Assembly (NCBI RefSeq): GCF_030733265.1
Contig: NZ_JASHJI010000001.1
Location: 124,001-188,000, forward strand
DNA: 64,000 bases
Source: Roseibium sp. MMSF_3412
GTDB taxonomy: Bacteria > Pseudomonadota > Alphaproteobacteria > Rhizobiales > Stappiaceae
Direction of reading: 5' to 3'
Shown: piece by piece, positions 18,174-26,254 of the stretch
Numbering within the stretch: the stretch's first letter is position 1
How the letters are laid out: every line of letters begins with the position of its first letter
Program-made: the position numbers and the translations under genes
The notes under the pieces: model-generated
What the model was told of the DNA's origin: nothing
The model's database searches: none
What the model saw: only the letters and a program-made list of their open reading frames with translations

Positions 18174-18911
18174 TTAGAGTTTCTCCCGTGCGAAGGCGAC
18201 CGGCATGGGCGCCGTGAAGGGAGCGCCTTCTATCAGCTCATGCTCACACGCCCTTCTAACGGACGCCCGCGCTTCCAGTTCTGAAAAGAGTTTCAGCAAC
18301 CGGGGACAGCGGTCCGCAGGCCAGCGGCCACAGGTCCCGTAGATTTGCGCCCAACGCGCACAGGCTGCCAGGTAGAAATCGAGGCAACTGAGATCTGCCC
18401 CCAGCAGGAACGGACCTTCAAACGCGGCAAGCTCCTGCTCCAGAATGGCAAAACTCGCATCAATCCGGTTCCGGAGTGCGGCGTTGAGATCAGGCATGCA
18501 TGCTTTTTCAGGCATGTAGCGGTGTGGTTTGAAAGAGATGCGCAGATCCGCATGCAGCGTGTTGGAAAGAAAAAACAGCCACTTGAGGAACCGGCCGCGC
18601 CTGGGCGAATCCGGTGCCGGTGCCAGACGCTTGTGCCGTTCCGAAAGCATCAGCAGGATGGCCCCGGTTTCAAAGGTCACCGCGTCCTGCCCTGGAACTT
18701 CGAGCACGGGGATCAGACCTTGCGGATTGAGCTTTCTGTAGGTCTCCGACTTTTGCTCGCCGGATGCCCTGTCGATGGAAACAAATTCATAGGCGACGGT
18801 GAGTTCCTCAAGGACCATGCGAACGACAAAGTTGGCATTGTCGGGCGCTCCGTGAAGTCTGTATATGCCATCTCCTGCCACGCGGGCTGTCGCTTCAGCA
18901 CTTTCGATCAC
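18174..18911 (-). CDS. Glutathione S-transferase family protein
   Basis: A 245-residue protein with a thioredoxin-like N-terminal domain (about residues 15-95, with the cis-Pro and Glu/Thr glutathione contacts in GLIPVLEV and VTFETGAIL) and an all-helical C-terminal domain. A GTG start lies 7 bases after GGAGA. It is divergent from hemN, with only 76 bases between the two starts, so the two promoters overlap around the FixK-like box. The substrate is unknown. Confidence 0.87.
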   Translation of the reverse strand: MIESAEATARVAGDGIYRLHGAPDNANFVVRMVLEELTVAYEFVSIDRASGEQKSETYRKLNPQGLIPVLEVPGQDAVTFETGAILLMLSERHKRLAPAPDSPRRGRFLKWLFFLSNTLHADLRISFKPHRYMPEKACMPDLNAALRNRIDASFAILEQELAAFEGPFLLGADLSCLDFYLAACARWAQIYGTCGRWPADRCPRLLKLFSELEARASVRRACEHELIEGAPFTAPMPVAFAREKL

Positions 18912-18939
18912 TTTATTTCTCCAGAATCAGGCCATGGGC

Positions 18940-18953
18940 TTGAGGAATATCAA
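18940..18953 (+). promoter_or_regulatory. FNR/FixK-like box upstream of hemN
   Basis: TTGAG-GAAT-ATCAA matches the TTGAT-N4-ATCAA consensus with one mismatch. It is centred at 18946.5 between the divergent GST and hemN genes. A class II position would put the transcription start at about 18988, which is the likely hemN ATG itself. Confidence 0.7.
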
Positions 18954-18987
18954 GGCTCGAATCGATGTTCGCCTCAATGATGGCGTC

Positions 18988-20364
18988 ATGACCAAAGACC
19001 CGCTTTCCTACGCGCTTCGCAACGTACCGCGTTACACCAGCTATCCGACCGCGCCCCATTTCCACAGCGGCGTGACCGAGGAAACCTACGCCCAATGGCT
19101 TTCGGATATCACGCGGCAAGACAGCCTGTCGCTTTATCTGCACGTGCCCTTTTGCCGGGAACTCTGCCATTATTGCGGATGTCACACAAAGGCCACCCGC
19201 AAGGATGCGCCACTGAAGGTCTACGCTGCGACATTGGGTCAGGAGATCAGTCTTGTCGGCGAGCACCTGAAGAACGCTGGACAGGTGCGCCACATCCACT
19301 GGGGTGGCGGTACGCCGAGCCTGCTTTCGCGAGAAAGCCTTGTCGACCTGACCGGCCTGATGCGCGTCCTGTTCGACCTTTCTCCCGCGCTGGAACACGC
19401 CATAGAACTCGACCCGCGGCTGGTCACCGCCGAGCTTGCCGAAACACTCGCCATGATGGGGATCAACCGCGCCAGCCTCGGCGTTCAGGATTTCGATCCC
19501 GCCGTACAAAAGGCAATCGGCCGCATTCAGCCCTATGAAACCGTCGCACGGGCTTCGGATTTTTTGAGGTCCGCCGGTCTTGATGCTCTCAATTTCGATC
19601 TCATGTACGGACTGCCGGCACAGTCACCGGAGACCATACGCGACACGATCGAGAAGACGCTGTCGCTCGCACCGGGCCGGATCGCGCTGTTCGGCTACGC
19701 GCATGTTCCCTGGATGCGCAAACACCAGAGACTGATCGACGAGGCAAGTCTGCCGTCGGCCGCCGAACGGCTGGAGTTGGCCGACCTGGCACGCAGCGCG
19801 TTGTTGGACGCCGGCTATGTCGCGATCGGTCTGGATCATTTCGCCCGCGCGGACGACAGCATGGCCATCGCGCTTTCCGACGGGACGCTGAAACGGAATT
19901 TTCAAGGTTACACGACCGATCAGGGCGAGCAACTCATCGGCCTCGGTGTTTCCTCCATCGGCAAGCTGACCGGCGGGTTCGTTCAGAACATGCCCGATGT
20001 CGGCAGCTGGAGACGGAGCATCCTTGCCGGCAAACTGCCGGTTTCAAAAGGGCTGGCACTGACGGCGGACGACAGGCTGCGTGGCCGGATCATCGAAGAG
20101 CTGATGACCAACTATGCGTGCGACCTTGGATCCGTCTGCGCAGGGTTCGGACTGTCCATTCAACATGTCGGCAACGCCTTCACCGGTCTGGAAGAGCTCG
20201 CTGCCGACGGTCTGGTGACGTTGGAACGCGATGGTACCGATCAGGCCCGGGTGCGGGTCACAGACGCGGGGCGTCCCTATGTCCGATTGGCTGCAGCCGC
20301 GTTCGATGCCTATCTCGCCGAGAGCCAGGCCAGCGGAAAGGCGCGGCACTCCGCCGCCGTCTAG
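18988..20364 (+). CDS. hemN: Oxygen-independent coproporphyrinogen III oxidase
   Basis: A 458-residue radical SAM enzyme that converts coproporphyrinogen III to protoporphyrinogen IX without oxygen, in the cytoplasm. The cluster motif is CRELCHYCGC (Cys56, Cys60, Cys63, with Cys65 following, as in true HemN). HIHWGGGTPSLL and the C-terminal HemN domain are present, and the length equals that of E. coli HemN. The frame is open 41 codons further up, but these run into the divergent GST. The ATG at 18988 gives the normal N-terminus although no clear ribosome site precedes it. A FixK-like box lies 41.5 bases upstream, which fits microaerobic induction. Confidence 0.94.
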   Translation: MTKDPLSYALRNVPRYTSYPTAPHFHSGVTEETYAQWLSDITRQDSLSLYLHVPFCRELCHYCGCHTKATRKDAPLKVYAATLGQEISLVGEHLKNAGQVRHIHWGGGTPSLLSRESLVDLTGLMRVLFDLSPALEHAIELDPRLVTAELAETLAMMGINRASLGVQDFDPAVQKAIGRIQPYETVARASDFLRSAGLDALNFDLMYGLPAQSPETIRDTIEKTLSLAPGRIALFGYAHVPWMRKHQRLIDEASLPSAAERLELADLARSALLDAGYVAIGLDHFARADDSMAIALSDGTLKRNFQGYTTDQGEQLIGLGVSSIGKLTGGFVQNMPDVGSWRRSILAGKLPVSKGLALTADDRLRGRIIEELMTNYACDLGSVCAGFGLSIQHVGNAFTGLEELAADGLVTLERDGTDQARVRVTDAGRPYVRLAAAAFDAYLAESQASGKARHSAAV

Positions 20365-20382
20365 CTTCAATCTGGAGGATCT

Positions 20383-20979
20383 TCAGCCGGCGCGCGCACC
20401 GCTGACCGTGACTTCGATCAGAAGCAGCACCGAAGCGATCATGCGGTAGGCCGCCTGCAACGGGATTGGTTGGCTGAGTACCAGGGCCCAGTCCCGATCC
20501 TTGAACAGACCGGCAAGTTTGCCGAGACGGTTCGTTGGCTCTTCCTGCCCGGGTTTCAACGCGCGCCGGATGACACCGACACATTGGTCACCGGAAACAA
20601 CGGCATAACTGTCCGGCCAGCTTCCCAGCATGGTTTCAAGTGTTTTTGTCGCGAGTCTCCGAGGATCAACGACCCGGAAGAGTTCCGTTTGAGATGGTCC
20701 ATGGACGAGCCATGTATCGGATCCCTTGGCTGCAATCTGCCCCTCCTCAGCCGGATCACCCCCGGCAAGATGCCATTGCCTGCAAAGAAGTTTTCGCTCC
20801 GGTGTCAGCGTCCTTACCGACTGATCAAGCAGATTGACCATGTCCACCGGTTTCCCGATCGTCCTTTTCGTCAGATCGAAGCGAACACATTCGTTTTCGT
20901 CTGCGAGGACGTGATAGCGCTTGTATGCGCCGCCTTCAGGATTTCGCACTTCAACAAACCGAAGAGAGAGGATCTGCAT
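20383..20979 (-). CDS. Conserved-looking protein of unknown function
   Basis: A protein of 198 residues from this start (an ATG at 21012 would add 11). It begins MQILSLRFVEVRNPEGGAYK, is predicted to be a beta-rich soluble domain through about residue 160, and ends in one hydrophobic segment (AAYRMIASVLLLIEVTVSG) that could be a C-terminal membrane anchor. Two repeats of a fold similar to a membrane-bound beta-barrel such as scramblase/LURP-type proteins are conceivable, but I see no decisive motif. It is downstream of fixK on the same strand but separated from it by a terminator. Confidence 0.6.
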   Translation of the reverse strand: MQILSLRFVEVRNPEGGAYKRYHVLADENECVRFDLTKRTIGKPVDMVNLLDQSVRTLTPERKLLCRQWHLAGGDPAEEGQIAAKGSDTWLVHGPSQTELFRVVDPRRLATKTLETMLGSWPDSYAVVSGDQCVGVIRRALKPGQEEPTNRLGKLAGLFKDRDWALVLSQPIPLQAAYRMIASVLLLIEVTVSGARAG

Positions 20980-21117
20980 CGCAATCACGCCCCGACTGTA
21001 TGGAACCGGCATTCATATGCGGTCCCACCCCTTAAGAAAGAAGTGGTTCTGAAGCGGACTTTCCAACCGGGCCCGGTAAAACAGAAAACACTGTTAAGAA
21101 AGGCTTGCCGGTTTGAG

Positions 21118-21146
21118 ACAAAAGAAGGCCGCGTCGAGGCGCGGCC
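21118..21146 (-). terminator. Intrinsic terminator of fixK
   Basis: On the minus strand GGCCGCG (from 21146) pairs with CGCGGCC (to 21127) around a 6-base loop, followed by TTCTTTTGT. It stands 26 bases after the fixK stop codon. Confidence 0.82.
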
Positions 21147-21171
21147 CTTGAGTTTCGGGAGGTGGGAGGTG

Positions 21172-21882
21172 TCAGTGCATGCCCGTCATCTGGCACAGGC
21201 CACAGACCTTGTTGAGGTGGATCTTGTCAGCCTTGTCGACGCGAATAACGCCGCGCCGCTTCAGATCCGAAACCACACGGCTGACGGTTTCAATTGTCAG
21301 GCCGAGATAGTCGGCAATTTCCTGGCGCGTCATGTGGAGCTGAAGGTCAAAGCCGTCATCGTCCTCGTCAGCGGGGCCGACACAACCTACGCCGCCGCGG
21401 TCAGGGACCATATGCATCAGAAAACTGGCGACACGCTCGACAGCTGACTTGCGGCCAAGCAGCACGGCATGCTCATGTAGCGCGCGCATCTGGTTTGTCA
21501 GGCATTTCGTCAGGCTTTTCTGAAGCTCTTCGGACCGCTCGACTTTCCGGAGATCGATTTCCTGCACGAGCGATTTGGTCAAGGTCTCTGCGGTGCAGTC
21601 GTGCTCGTCACCGTTTGCGAGCCCGAAAATGTCTCCAGGGCGCAGAACCTCGACAACCTGCCTGCGTCCGTCCGGCAGGAGCTTGTAGAGCATGAGAGAA
21701 CCGCGAACCAGCTCGTAAAGACGTCTTGCAGGATCGCCCTCGTAGTAGACGACGGAATGGGTGTCATATTCGCTTGCCTTGCCGCCGACTTCGGCAAAAC
21801 CTGCCTGGGCGGGACTCAAACTTGTCGCAACAGAGCGAGCACCAGCACCGTGACCTGCAACACCTGCTTCGTAATATGCCAT
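21172..21882 (-). CDS. fixK: Crp/Fnr-family regulator, FixK type
   Basis: A 236-residue CRP/FNR protein: cyclic-nucleotide-binding-like jelly roll (about 20-130), dimer helix, and a C-terminal winged helix-turn-helix with MTRQEIADYLGL and the recognition helix ETVSRVV, whose Glu, Ser and Arg are the residues that read TTGAT half-sites. The N-terminal cysteine cluster of FNR/FnrN is absent, so it should not sense oxygen itself and is classed as FixK. The C-terminus carries an unusual CGLC (Cys227, Cys230). GGGAGG precedes the ATG. The neighbours fixLJ fit the FixLJ to FixK cascade and the two boxes before ccoN and hemN are expected targets. Confidence 0.88.
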   Translation of the reverse strand: MAYYEAGVAGHGAGARSVATSLSPAQAGFAEVGGKASEYDTHSVVYYEGDPARRLYELVRGSLMLYKLLPDGRRQVVEVLRPGDIFGLANGDEHDCTAETLTKSLVQEIDLRKVERSEELQKSLTKCLTNQMRALHEHAVLLGRKSAVERVASFLMHMVPDRGGVGCVGPADEDDDGFDLQLHMTRQEIADYLGLTIETVSRVVSDLKRRGVIRVDKADKIHLNKVCGLCQMTGMH

Positions 21883-21895
21883 TTTTCCCTCCTAC

Positions 21896-21909
21896 GCGCA
21901 TATCTGCGC
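21896..21909. repeat. Short inverted repeat before fixK
   Basis: GCGCA-TATC-TGCGC lies 14-27 bases upstream of the fixK start, just above the ribosome site. It could be a hairpin in the leader or an operator; nothing else supports either. Confidence 0.3.
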
Positions 21910-22160
21910 GGCCTTGGCCAACCCCGGCAGGTTTCGTTGCGTTGAAGGCGAGATTGCCTTCTAAACCGATGGAACAAGGAGGTTCCCCTGCCGCCAAAAC
22001 GTCCCGTCCGACGTTTTGCAACTTGCAGGCTTAACTCTAAAGCGAGGAATCTATTGAAGGAATTCGGTCGACTGCGTAAGAGGAACTACATATGGCAATA
22101 CGCCGCAGCCTTCGCGTGCATCGTGTTTGATCGAGGAAAATGCGTATGCGGGAACCAGTC

Positions 22161-22502
22161 TCAGACCATTGCGGCGGTGAGCATGTCGATGGACAGAGGT
22201 TTGCGCAAAACCTTGAGCCCTTCGAATTCACTGACCAGACGCGCGATCTTCGTGCGCGACTTTCCGGATATGGCAATGATCCTCGGCGGCGACGCCAGGC
22301 TCTTCAGTTTCCTGACGATTTCAGCGCCGCTTATACCCGGAAGGCCAAGATCGACAATCACCCAGTGACCGGAAGCCAGGTCAGCTTCCGCCATGAAGGT
22401 TTCGCCGTCGAAGTATGTTTTGGCGCAATGATTCAGCAGTTCGAGCGCGATTGTCAGCGCATCGGCAACAGCTTCATCATCCTCGATAATGTGAACGACC
22501 AA
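22161..22502 (-). CDS. Receiver-only protein next to fixK and fixLJ (FixT-like position)
   Basis: A 113-residue single receiver domain with intact active site: Glu7/Asp8/Asp9 in IIEDDEA, phosphoacceptor Asp51 in VIVDLGLPG, Ser79 in AISGKS, Lys101 in LRKPLS. The start is a TTG at 22502; a stop lies in frame a few codons upstream and GGAAA stands about 9 bases before. It has no output domain. In Sinorhizobium and Caulobacter the receiver-fold protein FixT blocks FixL and is encoded near fixLJ/fixK, so this is a candidate for the same role; unlike the iron-sulfur FixT of Caulobacter it has just one Cys (Cys26). The alternative is a simple phosphate sink for FixL. Confidence 0.8.
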   Translation of the reverse strand: MVVHIIEDDEAVADALTIALELLNHCAKTYFDGETFMAEADLASGHWVIVDLGLPGISGAEIVRKLKSLASPPRIIAISGKSRTKIARLVSEFEGLKVLRKPLSIDMLTAAMV

Positions 22503-22636
22503 AGACGTGTTTCCGGAGATTCAGGCGACATTGCCAAAATCACCAAGGAACATACGCGACAAATTGCCCGGCGAATGTACGCAGAAATACGTTCATAGCC
22601 AAAAACTTGCGTGATCGGACGGTTTTCGTCCCTACC

Positions 22637-22906
22637 CTAGGGTACGGACCCATAAATGAAGTCAATTTGGTTTGGATCGTTTTGACCAACTGTGAGGAGC
22701 GAAAGCGCAGGAAATGTGGTTCATTTGCAAGCCTTTCGCGACGCAGCAGATGGTCAAAACGGCCAAATCCGAAGGACGGCAAAATGGCTTCACCCCGTGG
22801 CGTCAGCGTGCTTGACCGGGCAAAAAGCCCGCTCCGCACACCCTTCCTGACGGGATTTCGCCATTTCTACCGCCAAATCGGCGTCATTTATGGGGCCGTA
22901 CCCTAG
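22637..22906. mobile_element. Non-autonomous transposon-like element (about 262 bp) with CTAG duplications
   Basis: The stretch 22641-22902 has terminal inverted repeats of about 30 bp (22641-22670 and 22873-22902, both reading GGTACGG at the outer end, 26 of 30 identical) and is flanked on each side by CTAG (22637-22640 and 22903-22906), as a 4-bp target duplication. This is the structure of a MITE or internally deleted insertion sequence; CTAG-type targets are typical of some IS5-like elements. It holds no convincing gene. The right CTAG contains the stop codon of fixJ. It fills most of the 400-base gap between fixJ and the receiver gene. Confidence 0.75.
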
Positions 22907-23514
22907 CCTCCGGTCGGATGCCCCAGAACAATGCGAACCAGGTCGGCCGCATTGCGTGCGCTCAGCTTTTCCATGATCCGCGCCCGGTGAACCTCGACGG
23001 TGCGCGGGCTGATGCCAAGCGTTCTTCCCGCTTCCTTGTTCGACGCGCCGTCGGTTATTTCCTTCAGAACTTCCAGTTCCCTGCGGGTCAGAAGATCCGC
23101 GCCCTCGAAGGTCTGGGACGTGTCGACCTCCTGCCGCTGCTTCATCGCAGTCACAGCTTCCTTTACGCGCTCAAGAACTGTCTCGGCAGAGAACGGTTTC
23201 TCGATGAAATCGAAGGCACCGTTTCGGATGGCCTCAACGGCCATGGGAATATCGCCCTGCCCGGAAATGATGAAGATGGGAGCCGGATAGTCTTCGGCGT
23301 TCAGAGCCTTCAGGATCTCGATGCCGGAACGCCCGGGCATGTGAACGTCAAGCATGACGCAGGCCGGCACGGATTTGCTGGCGGACTGCACGAAGGTGTC
23401 ACCGTCGGAGAAAGTCTCGACCACGTAGCCTTCCATGTTGAAAAGCACAGACAACGCGTCACGCACCGCGGGGTCATCATCAACGATGTATACGGCCTCT
23501 GCGCCAGCTTCCAT
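22903..23514 (-). CDS. fixJ: Two-component response regulator FixJ
   Basis: A 203-residue response regulator: receiver with DDD near residues 12-14, phosphoacceptor Asp56 in VMLDVHMPG, and Lys in IEKPFS, joined to a LuxR/NarL-type helix-turn-helix (LTRRELEVLKEITDGASNKE, ISPRTVEVHRARIMEKL). Length matches FixJ. It lies 36 bases after fixL and should be phosphorylated by it at low oxygen, then activate fixK. The stop codon TAG is part of the CTAG at the border of a transposon-like element, so the last residues (HPTGG) may have been changed by the insertion. Confidence 0.92.
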   Translation of the reverse strand: MEAGAEAVYIVDDDPAVRDALSVLFNMEGYVVETFSDGDTFVQSASKSVPACVMLDVHMPGRSGIEILKALNAEDYPAPIFIISGQGDIPMAVEAIRNGAFDFIEKPFSAETVLERVKEAVTAMKQRQEVDTSQTFEGADLLTRRELEVLKEITDGASNKEAGRTLGISPRTVEVHRARIMEKLSARNAADLVRIVLGHPTGG

Positions 23515-23550
23515 TTGCTTCCGTCCTTGGTTCGTTGGTCTTTTTGCCAG

Positions 23551-24714
23551 TTAAGCGCCCTGTTCCGTTGCTTCTTCGCGCGGGTGAACCGGCAAGGTCA
23601 ACAAAAACGAAGCCCCACTTTCGTCGGATACGGGCTCCAACTTCAGGTCACCGCCATGGTTTTGCGCGATCGAACGCGATATCGCCAACCCGAGACCGAC
23701 ACCCTTGTGCTTGGCGCCGGTGAACGCCCGAAACAGGCCGTCGACAAGCTCGCTTGGAACTCCCGGTCCATTGTCGGTGACCCTGAACTCGAGCAGGTCT
23801 CCATTTTGCGTCACGGACAGGTTCACGCGTTTGTCGTCCTGGTCCGCGACCGCTTCGCGGGCATTGCGCAGCAAATTGATGAGAATCTGGCGGATCTGCA
23901 CCGGGTCCGCCTGCAACGGCGGCAAGCCCGGTTCGATGCTGGACGAAAGCAGCGTCTTGGTCTCGCCATTCCCCAGTTCCGCCATTTCGAGGCACGCCGT
24001 CACGAGTTCGGTGACATCCAGCGTTTGTCTTTCCGGGGCCTTTTTTTCAACGAGCTGGCGCATTCTTTGGATGATTTCTCCTGCCCGCTCCGCTTCCCGT
24101 TCAGCCTTTTCGATAACGGAAAGAATCTGTGGATCTACCGAGCCGTCGTTCCTGGCCTTCCTTGAAACCGATTGAAGGTAGAGCAAAACCGCTGTGAGGG
24201 GCTGATTGAGCTCATGGGCAATCGCCGCACCCATCTCGTCGAGCGCACTGAGGCGGGTCATGTGCAGCAGCTGCGCCTGCGCTTTCGCCAGGCGCTCTTC
24301 GATGACCTTCCTCGACCTCAGGTCCCTTAGAATGCCGATGAATTGCCGTCCGTAAGGGGTGTCCGCCTCTCCGACCGAAAGCTCTATCGGAAAAACCGTC
24401 CCGTCCTTGTGCTGGGCCTTGACCTCCCGGCCGATGCCGATGATCTTCTTGTCACCCGTATCGATGTAGTTGCGGACATATTGGTCGTGCGCGCGCGCGT
24501 AATCCTGCGGCATGATCTTGTTGACATTTCGCCCCAGAAGATCAGCCGCCTCATATCCAAAGAGGCGCTCACAGGCCTTGTTGTAGGCAAGGACGAGGCC
24601 TCGGTCATTGATCACGATGATACCGTCAACCGCCGTGTCGAAAACACTCGACAGCCGCGCTTCAGACACAGCAGCGGTTTCCGCATCACGATCAATTAGA
24701 AACTCGTCTGCCAT
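23551..24714 (-). CDS. fixL: Oxygen-sensing haem histidine kinase FixL
   Basis: A 387-residue soluble kinase. The PAS domain (about 18-135) has the FixL haem fingerprint: proximal His76 in ARAHDQYV and the oxygen-contacting Arg96 in IIGIGREV, 20 residues apart as in Bradyrhizobium FixL (His200/Arg220). The kinase core has His167 in AIAHELNQPL, N-box ILINLLRNAREA, DNGPGVP and GVGLGLAIS. There are no membrane helices, like B. japonicum and unlike S. meliloti FixL. Oxygen bound to the haem should shut off the kinase; without oxygen it phosphorylates FixJ. A stop lies in frame just before the ATG, so this start is fixed. Confidence 0.94.
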   Translation of the reverse strand: MADEFLIDRDAETAAVSEARLSSVFDTAVDGIIVINDRGLVLAYNKACERLFGYEAADLLGRNVNKIMPQDYARAHDQYVRNYIDTGDKKIIGIGREVKAQHKDGTVFPIELSVGEADTPYGRQFIGILRDLRSRKVIEERLAKAQAQLLHMTRLSALDEMGAAIAHELNQPLTAVLLYLQSVSRKARNDGSVDPQILSVIEKAEREAERAGEIIQRMRQLVEKKAPERQTLDVTELVTACLEMAELGNGETKTLLSSSIEPGLPPLQADPVQIRQILINLLRNAREAVADQDDKRVNLSVTQNGDLLEFRVTDNGPGVPSELVDGLFRAFTGAKHKGVGLGLAISRSIAQNHGGDLKLEPVSDESGASFLLTLPVHPREEATEQGA

Positions 24715-24788
24715 CCCTCAACCCACATGGAAATCACGTCCAATCAAGGTTTAAGGGGTTTCACGTAGACCAGCAACCCGTTGCGTTT

Positions 24789-25961
24789 CTATAACGCTGG
24801 AAGCCAAGCGTTCATTCGCCGGACCGCTTCTTCGAGATGCGCACGTTTGCGGGCGTAGCAAAGTCGCAGATATTTCTCGCCGCCCGGACCGAAAGCTGTG
24901 CCTGGAGCAAGGCCGACACCTGTCTCGCGCACAAGGTCAAGCGCGAACCGGCGCGTGTCATCAACACCGTCAACGGAGAAAAACAGGTAAAAGGCGCCCT
25001 CGGGAGGCGCAACACTGATGCGCCCGCTCTTTTGCAATCCGCCGACAACGGCGCTCCGGCCGTCGCGCGCGCGCGCGATCTGGGAGGCCAGGAACTCCTT
25101 GCCCTCGTTCAACGCAGCAAGCGCGCCGTGCTGCAGGAACGCCGGCACACCGGAAGTCGAGTATTGAACCAGGTTCTCAATGACCTGGCCAATGGCGGGC
25201 GGAGCGGACATCCAGCCGACCCGCCATCCCGTCATGGCCCAATTCTTGGAAAACGAGTTTACAAAAATGATCTGATCGTCATCCTCGGCGATGTCATAAA
25301 AAGAGGGAGATCTGGACTGAGCGCCGAAGAAGTAGAGTGCATAGATTTCATCAGCGATGATCCACAGACCGTGCTTGCGGGCGAGATCGAGACAGTCCTT
25401 CAAGACCTGTTCTTCAGCGACCCACCCGGTCGGATTGCTCGGCGAATTCAGGAATATCGCAGCCGTTTGCGGCGTGATCGCAGCTTCAACGTCTTCCAGA
25501 TGCAACGCCCAGCCTCCGGACGCTTCGCGCATGGGCACAAAGACCGTCCTTGCACCGTGAATGTCCACGGATGCGGAGATATTGGGCCAGGACGGAGACG
25601 GCACGATAATTTCCTGCCCGGCATCGGCAATGGCCTGCACGGCAAGCTGGATCGCCTGCATGCCGGATCCGGTTACGAAAAACCTCTCCGGCGAAAACGT
25701 CCGCCCGTAGATGTCACCGTGATAGGCCGCCAGCGCCTCGCGCAATTCCGGAATACCGCGCTGATACGTGTAGAAGGTTTCGCCCCTGTCCAGCGACGCC
25801 TTGACGGCCCGGTTGATAAAGTCGGGGGTAGGCAGGTCTCCTTCCCCTGCCCAGAGCGGGATCAGCGCCTCATGACCTGCCGCGGCATTGAATATTTCAA
25901 TGATCCCGCTTTCGGGCGTGTTACGCGCACCTGTGCTCAGGCGCTGCATCAAGTCGGACAC
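24789..25961 (-). CDS. Class I/II pyridoxal-phosphate aminotransferase
   Basis: A 390-residue fold-type I aminotransferase of the aspartate aminotransferase group. Visible sites: Tyr in YTYQRGIPELREAL, NSPSNPTG (PLP Asn), ADEIYALYFF, the PLP lysine in NSFSKNWAMTGWRVGW, and the substrate Arg in RLCYARKRAHLEEA. The GTG at 25961 is preferred to the TTG two codons before it because AGGA lies 7 bases upstream. The amino donor is not known; this subgroup is often annotated as an aspartate/aromatic aminotransferase-like protein. It is monocistronic by position. Confidence 0.86.
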   Translation of the reverse strand: MSDLMQRLSTGARNTPESGIIEIFNAAAGHEALIPLWAGEGDLPTPDFINRAVKASLDRGETFYTYQRGIPELREALAAYHGDIYGRTFSPERFFVTGSGMQAIQLAVQAIADAGQEIIVPSPSWPNISASVDIHGARTVFVPMREASGGWALHLEDVEAAITPQTAAIFLNSPSNPTGWVAEEQVLKDCLDLARKHGLWIIADEIYALYFFGAQSRSPSFYDIAEDDDQIIFVNSFSKNWAMTGWRVGWMSAPPAIGQVIENLVQYSTSGVPAFLQHGALAALNEGKEFLASQIARARDGRSAVVGGLQKSGRISVAPPEGAFYLFFSVDGVDDTRRFALDLVRETGVGLAPGTAFGPGGEKYLRLCYARKRAHLEEAVRRMNAWLPAL

Positions 25962-26051
25962 CGTCAATTCCTCTCAGCTCAACCTCGGCGCACCATAGCG
26001 CGATTGTGGATGGTTTTTGCATGAAACGATGTGAACAAGACTTCACCAAAG

Positions 26052-26065
26052 TTGATTGGTTTCAA
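26052..26065. promoter_or_regulatory. Possible FNR/FixK-like box
   Basis: TTGAT-TGGT-TTCAA matches the anaerobox with one mismatch and keeps the full GTTGA/TCAAC dyad. It lies between the divergent aminotransferase and hybrid kinase genes, 97 bases from the first start and about 196 from the second. By sequence alone a chance hit cannot be excluded. Confidence 0.4.
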
Positions 26066-26254
26066 CCTGTTGCGAACCGGTCCATAATCGAAAGAACCTG
26101 ACGTTCGACTCATTCTGCAGCGGGCTTCGAACGAACCTCAGATTCACCGCACTAGTTCGCATGGCGAATGGACATGCGACCGGCGCTGTGGTCGGATTGG
26201 CAAAAGTGGCAGAACACGTGTCTGCAAACCGCTCGGGAGGACGGTAACAGCATC

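Noticed and set aside
22540..22906. Two overlapping ORFs (about 99 residues each strand) in the gap after fixJ
   Set aside because: They lie in the transposon-like element, have no ribosome site and no protein-like pattern.
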